A stretch of 64,000 nt of DNA, taken from assembly GCA_021325495.1 (NCBI GenBank), contig JAJPGZ010000001.1, positions 85,693 to 149,692 on the forward strand. Reading direction: 5' to 3'. Below, piece by piece: positions 1 to 7,420 of the stretch. The stretch comes from Spartobacteria bacterium (lineage in GTDB: Bacteria > Verrucomicrobiota > Verrucomicrobiia > Chthoniobacterales > UBA10450). The notes beneath the pieces are model-generated. The model saw only the letters and a list, made by a program, of their open reading frames with translations. It was not told where the DNA came from and made no database searches. The number at the start of each line of letters is the position of its first letter. Positions within the stretch are counted from its first letter, which is position 1. Made by a program: the position numbers and the translations under genes.

Positions 1-722
1 TCGAGCGCGAACTTCGGATAATCGATCGTCTTCTCCGCGATTTGCAGGCGCGACGGACGCGAGCGCAGAAATCCGCCGCTCCGTCCCCAATCGAGTTTCG
101 TTTTCAACTTCTTCGCGCGTGCGACGACGAACGGAAGATCGACACGGAACAAATCGTGACCTTCGATCACATCCGGATCGCGTTCTTTGATAAAGCTCGT
201 TAGGCGCTTGATCGCGGCGTGCTCCGACTCGTCCACATTCTTTGGATCGACAATGATCAGCTCTTCCCAGCCAGTGTTGTCGGCGAGCGCGATACTCATG
301 ATGTGCTCCTCGGTTGCGAGCACTTCGAGCTGCATCCGTTTCAGTTCTTCGAACGGCAGATCCTTGAACAACGTGCGTCCGGTTGCAGTGAGATAATGCT
401 GCACCGGATCGCTGAGCGCGAAATAACCGCGTCCGGAATTCTTGAGCGCGTTACGCAGCCCGATCAGCTCCTTCCAGCTGTCGACCGTGACGAGCCAGTT
501 GTATTTCAAATCGCCCGCGAGCTTCTCCGCGTTGTCCATTCCAAGATCGACAACGTCGCCATCTGCCCACACGAACGGATGAAACGGCTCTACGTCGACC
601 GATGTCAATCCATCCTTCTCGCGACGATGAACGCGTATCGTCCCGGTTTCGCCGAGCTCGACCGCGACAATGCGCGGCATTGGATCGGCGCCGAAGAGCA
701 TCGTGTTTTTCTCAAATTCCAT
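1..722 (-). CDS. Family-B DNA polymerase-like 3'-5' exonuclease protein (3' end off window)
   Basis: The gene reads leftwards off the window, so only about 240 N-terminal residues are visible. The ATG at 722-720 follows an in-frame TGA directly. Residues 188-198 (GHDLFRVDLPF) match the Exo II motif of the RNase H-like proofreading domain of family B DNA polymerases, preceded by the usual 'DPDVIEG' lead-in. Where Exo I (D-x-E) should lie, residues 131-136 read QLEVLA, so one or both acidic residues appear replaced. The missing C-terminus decides whether a polymerase domain follows or whether this is a stand-alone nuclease. It is divergent from the M20 peptidase gene, with about 50 bp between them. 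Confidence 0.6.
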   Translation of the reverse strand, partial: MEFEKNTMLFGADPMPRIVAVELGETGTIRVHRREKDGLTSVDVEPFHPFVWADGDVVDLGMDNAEKLAGDLKYNWLVTVDSWKELIGLRNALKNSGRGYFALSDPVQHYLTATGRTLFKDLPFEELKRMQLEVLATEEHIMSIALADNTGWEELIIVDPKNVDESEHAAIKRLTSFIKERDPDVIEGHDLFRVDLPFVVARAKKLKTKLDWGRSGGFLRSRPSRLQIAEKTIDYPKFAL

Positions 723-771
723 TCAATGAGAGATTCCTCGACTTCGCGCGGAATGCCAAAATAATTGCCGT

Positions 772-2109
772 ATGAAGATTTTGTCGTTGTCGATCTTGCT
801 CATGTCGATCTTGTCCGTAGTTGCACAAAACTCCGCCGTGCAAAACGCGGCCGAAAGCGAGCTGCCATCCTGTCTCGCGATTTATAAGGACCTGCACACA
901 CATCCTGAACTCTCGACCAAGGAGGAACGCAGCTCCGCCATCGTCGCGAAGGAATTGCGCGCCGCCGGTTGCGAAGTGACCGAGAACTTCGGCAAATACG
1001 ATAAGCCGGGCTGGAAATGTTACGGCGTCGTCGGCGTCATGAAAAACGGGAACGGACCGACGATTCTCGTGCGCACCGACATGGATGCCTTGCCGGTGCT
1101 CGAACAAACCGGCGCGCCTTACGCGAGCAAAGTCACGATGCAAAATGTCGAAGGCAAAGATGTGCCGGTGATGCACGCCTGCGGACACGACATTCACATG
1201 AGCGCGTTCATCGGCACCGCGCGCGCGTTGCAACGATTGAAGGACCAATGGTCCGGCACGATCATTTTTGTCGGGCAACCGGCGGAGGAAATGGTGGGCG
1301 GCGCGCGCGCGATGTTGAAAGCGGGTCTTTACAATCGTTTCGGCAAGCCTAACTACGCGCTCGCGCTGCACGACGACGCGGAGATTGAGACCGGAAAAAT
1401 CGGCGTCACCGAAGGTTATTGCTACGCCAATACCGATGCGGTCGACGTCATCGTGAAAGGAGTCGGCGGTCACGGCGCCTACCCGCACAAGACGAAAGAC
1501 CCGGTCGCGCTCTCCGCCGAAATCATTAACGCGTGGCAAACGATCGCGTCGCGCGAAAACAATCCGCTCGATCCGATCGTCGTCACGGTCGGCTCGATTC
1601 ACGGCGGGACGAAACACAACATCATTCCCGACGAAGTAAAAATGCAGCTGACGGTGCGCACTTATAAACCTGAAGTCCGGCAACGCACGCTCGCGGCCAT
1701 CGATCAAATCGCAAAAGGGTGCGCGACCGCGGCCGGATTCCCTGCCGACCGAATGCCGGAAGTGAATGTGCTCAAAGACGAGGGCGTGAACGCGACCTAC
1801 AACAATCCCGACCTAACGAAACGCGTCACGGCGGCGCTGAAATCCGCGATTGGTGATCAAAACGTCATTCACAAGGATCCGACGATGGGGGGCGAAGATT
1901 TTTGCGAATACAGTTTGCCCGATCACTCGATTCCTGCGTGCATGTTCAACGTCGGCGCCGTCGATCCCGCGAAAATCGCCGAATCGCAGAAGACGGGCGC
2001 GCCGTTGCCGTCGCTGCATTCGAGCAAATTCCTGCCGGTGCCGGAGTCGACCATTCGCACCGCCATCGCCGGCATGACAGCGGCCGTGCTCGACCTCGCG
2101 AAAAAGTAA
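772..2109 (+). CDS. Secreted M20-family amidohydrolase/peptidase
   Basis: This is a 445-residue zinc hydrolase of the M20 amidohydrolase group (hippurate hydrolase, N-acyl amino acid amidohydrolase type). Metal-site motifs are RTDMDALP (101-108), HACGHDIH (135-142) and PAEE (170-173, general base and ligand), with GGED near residue 372 and a late HSSKF. The middle 'GGHGAYPHKTKDP' stretch marks the dimerisation/lid domain. The first 19 residues form a signal peptide, so it probably acts in the periplasm on acylated amino acids or small peptides. That signal peptide (SLSILLMSILS) is encoded by two motif A copies at 788 and 803. Substrate is not predictable from sequence. Confidence 0.85.
   Translation: MKILSLSILLMSILSVVAQNSAVQNAAESELPSCLAIYKDLHTHPELSTKEERSSAIVAKELRAAGCEVTENFGKYDKPGWKCYGVVGVMKNGNGPTILVRTDMDALPVLEQTGAPYASKVTMQNVEGKDVPVMHACGHDIHMSAFIGTARALQRLKDQWSGTIIFVGQPAEEMVGGARAMLKAGLYNRFGKPNYALALHDDAEIETGKIGVTEGYCYANTDAVDVIVKGVGGHGAYPHKTKDPVALSAEIINAWQTIASRENNPLDPIVVTVGSIHGGTKHNIIPDEVKMQLTVRTYKPEVRQRTLAAIDQIAKGCATAAGFPADRMPEVNVLKDEGVNATYNNPDLTKRVTAALKSAIGDQNVIHKDPTMGGEDFCEYSLPDHSIPACMFNVGAVDPAKIAESQKTGAPLPSLHSSKFLPVPESTIRTAIAGMTAAVLDLAKK
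788..812 (-). repeat. Motif A direct doublet (15-bp spacing)
   Basis: TGTCGATCTT occurs at 788-797 and 803-812, with starts 15 bp apart. Both copies lie in the signal-peptide codons of the M20 hydrolase and are read there as S-I-L. Confidence 0.9.
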
Positions 2110-2139
2110 TTGTCGATCTTGCGGCGGCCTAACGAGCGG

Positions 2140-2595
2140 TCACTGGAGGATGTCCGTGTAACGATTGCTCGCCGTCTGCTGAAAATGGCCGGCGGACAAA
2201 TCGCCATCGTCAATTTTCTGGTCGATGGAAAGCACCTGCGCCGCGCTCGCGTTCGATCCGATCACCGAGACACCAGCGCTGAATCCGAAGACATTCGAAT
2301 CCCAGTCCCAATTGCCGCCGATGGGGGTCGGCTGCGTCCAATCGAGCGTGGGCCCGAGGTAAAGGTCCATGCCGGGCGGAAGAACTGCGCGATTTACGTC
2401 CGGCGGATAAGTGCTGTGCTCCATGCAATAGGTATCGAACGCGCCGGCGGCGATACGTAATGCGTTAACAAATTTCGTGTTTTGCGCCTGCTGCCGCGCG
2501 CGCATAAATGAAGGCAGCGCCATGACCGCGAGCAAGGCAATGATCGCAACCACGATCATCAACTCAACCAACGTAAATCCCTCGGCCCGACGCAT
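2140..2595 (-). CDS. Type IV pilin-like / type II pseudopilin protein
   Basis: This 151-residue prepilin has a short basic leader MRRAEG, then the processing site G|FTLVELM (Glu at +5) and a hydrophobic helix (IVVAIIALLAVMALPSFM), all hallmarks of class III signal peptides cut by prepilin peptidase PilD/GspO. The globular part is unremarkable and its specific role (major pilin, minor pilin or secretion pseudopilin) cannot be told. It stands alone, downstream of ftsZ on the same strand and convergent with the M20 gene. The short convergent gap holds one copy each of motif A (2111) and motif B (2127). Confidence 0.85.
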   Translation of the reverse strand: MRRAEGFTLVELMIVVAIIALLAVMALPSFMRARQQAQNTKFVNALRIAAGAFDTYCMEHSTYPPDVNRAVLPPGMDLYLGPTLDWTQPTPIGGNWDWDSNVFGFSAGVSVIGSNASAAQVLSIDQKIDDGDLSAGHFQQTASNRYTDILQ

Positions 2596-2690
2596 AACTA
2601 CCCCGTTTTTGCATCATGAAATGTGCCAGTTCGGGGTCTATCGCGCCCTTAAATGGCGCAAGATCGACAACGACAATTTCCGATTTCGCC

Positions 2691-4142
2691 TTACTTAACG
2701 CGCACGTTCTTCCGCAGAAACGTCGGCACGTCCAAATCTTCGCCTTCGACAATCGTCGGTTCGCTTTTCTCAAATCGGCCGCGCGTCGCCGGCTCGAATT
2801 GCAGCACTTCCTGCTTCGGTTGCACCTTTTTCGATTTCGGTTTCGGCGGTGTCGCCGGTGCATCCGCAACCGGCGCGATCGGAACTACTGGTTTTTTCTT
2901 GGGCGGAATCAAACGCGGTCCGGCCGCTGGTTTTTTCGCGGGCGCCGGCGCATGCTCCGACTCGTTAGGCGGAACCGGCTCGAACGGAATTAAATCCTGC
3001 GGCGGCGCCGGCTCCGGTTCAATCGAGACCGGGGCCGGAGCTAATTCCGGTTCGCGTGGTGGTTGTGGATGCGGTTCCGGAACGATGTCGATCTTCGGCG
3101 CGCTTTGCGCTTGCGGCTCTGTCCACGCCGGCGCCGGTGGAATTTGTGGCGGCGCAAGATCGACATCTCCCACTAACGAACTGATGATTGTAACGCTCAA
3201 TCGATCTCCCATGCGGCTGTCCACCGCCGTGCCGAAAATAATCTGCGTGTGATCGCGCACCTGCTTGCCCAATTCCTTCATCAGGATTTCCACTTCGGAC
3301 AACGTCATCGCCGGTCCGCCGGAGACTTGCACGAGCACGTGCGCCGCATCCGCCAGCATTTTGCCTTTGCCCATAAGCGGACTTTTAAGCGCGAGCTTGA
3401 GCGCATCGTGCGCGCGGTTCTCCGATTCGGATTCGCCAAAGCCAAACAAGCATTTCCCGCTCTGGCTGCGCAGCGCCGCGAACAAATCATCGAAGCCGAT
3501 GCGAATCAGTCCGGGACGCTGGATCAAATTGATAATCGAGCGCACGCTTTGGCTGATCGTGATATCGCCAAGCGCGAAGGCCTGATGAATGCCCGCATTC
3601 GGCGCAACCATGTCGCCCATGCGATCGTTCTCGAAACAAATAACCGCGTTCGCGATTTGATTTAGCCTAACGAGAGCGTCTTCCGCCTGGGCCGATCGAC
3701 GTTTGCCTTCAAACGAAAACGGCAGCGTCGCGAAAACAATGACGAGCGAACCGGCTTCGCGTGCGAGTTGCGCGACGAACGGGGCTGCGCCCGAGCCGGT
3801 GCCGCCGCCGAGTCCGGCGCAAATGAAAATCATGCGCGCATCGCGCAAGGCCTCGCGGATTTCATCGGCCGATTCGCACGCCGCTTGGAAACCAAGTTCG
3901 GGGTCGCCGCCGGAGCCGAGGCCGCGCGTGGTCGTTCGTCCGAGCTGGACTTTGGCCGCGGCGACGGAGCTGGCCAGCGCCTGCACGTCGGTGTTAATGG
4001 CGACGAGGTCGGCTTTGTCGGTGCCGTCGAGCACGACGCGGTCGAGCACGTTGCATCCGGCGCCGCCGACGCCGACGACCTTAATTGGAATCGTTTCCGG
4101 TTCGCGTTGCGGCAAACTGTAGTTTTTGCTGAGTTGGATCAT
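2691..4142 (-). CDS. ftsZ: Cell division protein FtsZ
   Basis: This tubulin-like GTPase forms the cytokinetic ring. The N-terminal GTPase domain shows GVGGAGCNVLDR (24-35) and the tubulin signature GGGTGSG (112-118). After about residue 330 comes an unusually long Pro/Glu/Lys-rich linker of about 140 residues, ending in the conserved tail DVPTFLRKN that binds FtsA and similar partners. I chose ATG 4142 (483 aa) because GGAAAG sits just upstream and it clears the ftsA stop. An in-frame ATG at 4220 would add KIDNGKID encoded by a motif A doublet and would overlap ftsA. It is the last gene of the dcw cluster. Confidence 0.95.
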   Translation of the reverse strand: MIQLSKNYSLPQREPETIPIKVVGVGGAGCNVLDRVVLDGTDKADLVAINTDVQALASSVAAAKVQLGRTTTRGLGSGGDPELGFQAACESADEIREALRDARMIFICAGLGGGTGSGAAPFVAQLAREAGSLVIVFATLPFSFEGKRRSAQAEDALVRLNQIANAVICFENDRMGDMVAPNAGIHQAFALGDITISQSVRSIINLIQRPGLIRIGFDDLFAALRSQSGKCLFGFGESESENRAHDALKLALKSPLMGKGKMLADAAHVLVQVSGGPAMTLSEVEILMKELGKQVRDHTQIIFGTAVDSRMGDRLSVTIISSLVGDVDLAPPQIPPAPAWTEPQAQSAPKIDIVPEPHPQPPREPELAPAPVSIEPEPAPPQDLIPFEPVPPNESEHAPAPAKKPAAGPRLIPPKKKPVVPIAPVADAPATPPKPKSKKVQPKQEVLQFEPATRGRFEKSEPTIVEGEDLDVPTFLRKNVRVK

Positions 4143-4166
4143 GTCGATCTTTCCGTTGTCGATCTT
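4142..4166 (-). repeat. Motif A direct doublet at the ftsZ start
   Basis: TGTCGATCTT occurs at 4142-4151 and 4157-4166, 15 bp apart, in the ftsA-ftsZ gap. On the coding strand the proximal copy runs into the start codon (AAGATCGAC-ATG) and overlaps the GGAAAG ribosome binding site. Confidence 0.85.
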
Positions 4167-4179
4167 GCGTTGAGTGAAT

Positions 4180-5388
4180 TCATCGGCTGCTAAAAATTTT
4201 TCCGAGCCATCGTCCGGCAAATCCGCGCCGTGGTCGGTCGCCGCCCACCGCTTGCGCGTATTTGATCAAACCAATCGCCGTCGCGAATTGCGGATTCTCC
4301 ACCGCGCTCGTTAGGCCGGACATGGTTTGCGCGTGCGTGGCGTGCGCCGGCATGTCGAACACATCCTCGGCCAGATGCTCGATCCCGCTGAGCAAGCTGC
4401 ATCCCCCCGTGAGAAAGATGCCGGCGCCCGCGTAGTTAATGAAATCCTCCTGGTCGACCTTTCGTTTCAAAAGTTCGAAAGATTCGCGCATGCGGAGATG
4501 AATGATCGTGTTCAACGTTTCGCGCTCGATCTCCTTGCCCGCGAAGCCGGAGTCGTCCTTGAGCAAAATCGTTTCGCCCGGCAAACAATTGCCCAGCGTG
4601 CAACTGCCTTCTTCGATTTTCAGTTTCTCTGCGCGCGCCATCGGAATGCGCAATCCCATCGAGATGTCGTTCGTGACGTGATCGCCGCCGATCGCGAGCA
4701 CGCCGCTTTGTTTCACCGCACCATCGACATACAAAATGAAATCGGTCGTGCCGCCGCCGATATCGATCACGAGCGCGCCGAGATTTTTTTGCTGCTGCGT
4801 CAGCACCACCTGCGCGGACGCGAGCGCGGTGAAAACAACGTCCTCCACATCAAGCGGCAATTCTTTTACGCATCGAATCGTGTTTTGAATCCGCGTCCGG
4901 ACACCGTGGATGATGTGAAAATCCGCTTCCAGCCGATGCCCGAGCATGCCGACGGGATTGAGCACTCCTTCCTGTCCATCGACGTGATAATTTTGGATGA
5001 TCGAATGCAGGAAAGCGTTCGGCGCGGGCAGACTCACTTCACGCGCGTTGATCTTCACATCCTCGACATCCTGTTCGTCGATCTCGTCGCGGTCTTCCGG
5101 CAAAATCACGCAGCCGCGATTGTTGAAACTGTGAATGTGCGAGCCGGCCACGCCGACATAAACGCTGCGAATCATCACGTCGCTTTTCTGTTCGGCATCG
5201 ACCACGGCTTCGTGCACGCATTTCATCGCCGTTTCAAAATCAACAATCTCGCCTTTGCGCACGCCGCGTGAGGGCGCTTGACCGACGCCGAGAATTTTGA
5301 CCGTGCCGTCCGGCCGCGTTTCGCCGACGACAACGCAAACCTTTGAGGTCCCGATTTCCAATCCAACTAACAAATCACTACTCGCCAT
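4180..5388 (-). CDS. ftsA: Cell division protein FtsA
   Basis: This actin-like ATPase tethers FtsZ to the membrane. It has the phosphate-1 motif GLEIGTSKVCVVVGE near the N-terminus, phosphate-2 DIGGGTTDF, and the adenosine motif LTGGCSLLSGI. The C-terminus GRWLGKIFSSR suits the amphipathic membrane-targeting helix. The start is taken at ATG 5388 (402 aa, MASSDLLVG) because AGGAAAG lies about 12 bp upstream; a longer in-frame extension to 5508 is Arg-rich and lies wholly within ftsQ, so it is unlikely. The gene overlaps the end of ftsQ by 11 bp, which suggests translational coupling. Confidence 0.95.
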   Translation of the reverse strand: MASSDLLVGLEIGTSKVCVVVGETRPDGTVKILGVGQAPSRGVRKGEIVDFETAMKCVHEAVVDAEQKSDVMIRSVYVGVAGSHIHSFNNRGCVILPEDRDEIDEQDVEDVKINAREVSLPAPNAFLHSIIQNYHVDGQEGVLNPVGMLGHRLEADFHIIHGVRTRIQNTIRCVKELPLDVEDVVFTALASAQVVLTQQQKNLGALVIDIGGGTTDFILYVDGAVKQSGVLAIGGDHVTNDISMGLRIPMARAEKLKIEEGSCTLGNCLPGETILLKDDSGFAGKEIERETLNTIIHLRMRESFELLKRKVDQEDFINYAGAGIFLTGGCSLLSGIEHLAEDVFDMPAHATHAQTMSGLTSAVENPQFATAIGLIKYAQAVGGDRPRRGFAGRWLGKIFSSR

Positions 5389-6466
5389 TCGTATTCTTCT
5401 TTCCTTTTTCCACCGGCAACGCGCGTTTGATCGACATCTTCGGGCTCGGTGACGCGCTCGCAGTCGCGTGCAGCTTCGTCGCCGAAAACGTCCCGAACTT
5501 GGGCGCATCCGGTGGCAATGCCTTCATCACGCGCGGCTGTTCGTTAGGCACAATCGTTTCGTTGATCACGTCGACCGCCGGTTTGCCGAACGTGACCGGA
5601 ATGTTGCGCTGGACGAGCAGGTTTACCGTCGCCAGCTCCTGCTTCGTGTCGTCGCTGTAAATGAGGAATTGCTCCAGCCGCTGCAATTGCGTTTCCAAGT
5701 TCTCGAATGCGAATGTGACCTGCGTCCGATTTTTGTCGGTCACATGCAGGCAATAACCTTTCGACACGTCGATCTCGCGAATTTGAAAACGCGTCTGCAT
5801 GAAGCTGCGCGTGCTCATGCGTAAAAGCTCGAGCGCCGCGCGCGCTTCGGATGATTCCACAATTTTGCCGGCCGCGAGCGTCTCACTCGTGCAACCCGTG
5901 ATGAGCGGCAGCCCCAGATATTCCGGCAGCAATTTCTTTTCTTTCATCAACACGCCGCGCGCATCGACTAGGAATGCGGCGTCGGATGTAAAAGGATCGG
6001 CGATCGATTTTTCGGACGTGATCCACGCGATCGGCTTGCGTTCCGTCACCCGAATGTCGATTTCGTTCGGCAACTTGCGCACGACCTGCACATCATCGAC
6101 CTGCGGCAGCTCCTGTAATTTGTCGTGCACCTGCGCAAGATCGACATGGAAAATGTTTTCGCCTTCGTGCACATCCGTGACCTCGAGGGCGCGGTCGCGC
6201 GGCAACGTCCCATCGGTCTCGAATTCTATGTTCGTTAGGCGATAATCGGGGTTGTCGAAAAAGAACCGGCGCAATCCCGCGCGCGCGCCGAGACAAACGC
6301 CGGTCGCAAGCGCGATCACGAGCACGAACTTCGACACGAACACGAGCACTTTGCGATTGCGATGCTGTGCGGCCGAACGCGAGCGCACGTTCACATCGAG
6401 CAGATGCTGTTGGCGTCGCTGCTTCGGCTTCGACACACGTTGATTGCGCGGCCGCGAACGCTTCAT
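5378..6466 (-). CDS. ftsQ: Cell division protein FtsQ/DivIB
   Basis: This is a 362-residue bitopic divisome protein. A basic cytoplasmic N-terminus is followed by one membrane segment (VFVSKFVLVIALATGVCLGA, about 44-63) and a POTRA domain starting at YRLTNIEFE, then the FtsQ beta domain. The C-terminal 60 residues are Pro/Lys-rich and probably disordered. FtsQ links FtsL/FtsB and FtsI/FtsW in the septal complex. The start ATG at 6466 forms an ATGA overlap with the ddl stop and has AAAGGAG upstream. The position after ddl and before ftsA is the classic dcw order. Confidence 0.88.
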   Translation of the reverse strand: MKRSRPRNQRVSKPKQRRQQHLLDVNVRSRSAAQHRNRKVLVFVSKFVLVIALATGVCLGARAGLRRFFFDNPDYRLTNIEFETDGTLPRDRALEVTDVHEGENIFHVDLAQVHDKLQELPQVDDVQVVRKLPNEIDIRVTERKPIAWITSEKSIADPFTSDAAFLVDARGVLMKEKKLLPEYLGLPLITGCTSETLAAGKIVESSEARAALELLRMSTRSFMQTRFQIREIDVSKGYCLHVTDKNRTQVTFAFENLETQLQRLEQFLIYSDDTKQELATVNLLVQRNIPVTFGKPAVDVINETIVPNEQPRVMKALPPDAPKFGTFSATKLHATASASPSPKMSIKRALPVEKGKKNTNGE

Positions 6467-7383
6467 TTCCGCGCTCCTTTCGCCAGCGACAACTCGATGA
6501 TCCTTTGGCAAAGATCGACATAGTTGATTCCGACGGCCGCCGCCGCTTCCGGCAACAAACTCGTCTCCGTCATTCCCGGAATGGTGTTGATCTCGAGCAC
6601 GGTCGCCGCGCCGTTCTCCGGCAAAAGCACATCAACGCGCGCATAAACCTGCAGGCCTAACGAGCGAAACGCCCGCATCACTAGTTCTTGAATCTCCGCC
6701 GTTTTTTCCTTGTCGATCTTCGCCGGACAAACATGCTCCGCGCTCGCGCCCGCACTCGGATTCAAAAACGGATACTTGGTGTTGAAATCGTAGAAGCCGC
6801 CTTTGGGAATGATCTCGAGAATCGGCAACGCCTGTTCGCCGAGCACGCCGATGGTCAACTCGCGGCCGGGCACAAACTTCTCGACCAGCAATTCGCGATC
6901 GTATTTCGCCGCTTTCGCGAGCGCCGGCTCGAGCTCCGATTCGGTCTTAATAATATAGACGCCGACGGTCGAACCCTGGCGGGGCGCTTTGACGACGAGG
7001 GGGAGCGAGAACGTTGGCCGTTGTCCGGCCTGGATCACTTCCCAATCGGGAGTCGTCACTCCGTGGTCACGGAATTTCCTTTTCGACCGAATCTTATCAA
7101 AAGCAAGTGCGCTTTCTTCAACGCCCTCTCCCGTGTAGGCGATTCCGCGCTTCTCCAGCACGGATTGGATCTGCCCGTCTTCGCCGAAAGTTCCGTGAAT
7201 GCAATTGAACGCAAGATCGACATCGCCCGGCAAATCAAACTCGGGACCGCGAACATCGACATCGACCACCTCGCAGCCTAACGACCGCAACGCCTTCGAA
7301 ACGCCGCGCGCTGTCGCCAGCGAAACTTCGCGCTCCGAGCCCGGCCCGCCCTGCAATACCGCAATTTTTTTTGGTAAGTTCAT
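6463..7383 (-). CDS. ddl: D-alanine--D-alanine ligase
   Basis: This 306-residue ATP-grasp enzyme makes the D-Ala-D-Ala dipeptide used by MurF. It starts MNLPKKIAVLQGG and shows the N-terminal GPGSEREVSLATA motif. 'FVPGRELTIGVLG' and the C-terminal 'LEINTIPGMTETSLLPEAA' stretch form the Mg-ATP and acyl-phosphate site. Length is normal for DdlB. It lies between the murC/murB fusion and ftsQ with an ATGA overlap into ftsQ. Confidence 0.95.
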   Translation of the reverse strand: MNLPKKIAVLQGGPGSEREVSLATARGVSKALRSLGCEVVDVDVRGPEFDLPGDVDLAFNCIHGTFGEDGQIQSVLEKRGIAYTGEGVEESALAFDKIRSKRKFRDHGVTTPDWEVIQAGQRPTFSLPLVVKAPRQGSTVGVYIIKTESELEPALAKAAKYDRELLVEKFVPGRELTIGVLGEQALPILEIIPKGGFYDFNTKYPFLNPSAGASAEHVCPAKIDKEKTAEIQELVMRAFRSLGLQVYARVDVLLPENGAATVLEINTIPGMTETSLLPEAAAAVGINYVDLCQRIIELSLAKGARK

Positions 7384-7420
7384 CGCCTAATGATTCGTGG
7401 CGAAAGCCCGTCGTCTTTCA

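Noticed and set aside
2111..2135. Motif A/B pair as a convergent terminator
   Set aside because: The two words are not complementary and no T-run follows, so no hairpin terminator can form.
4327..5271. Long plus-strand open frame (314 codons) opposite ftsA
   Set aside because: It is antisense to a clear ftsA, and its protein is His/Arg/Asp-rich, as expected from the complement of GC-rich codons.
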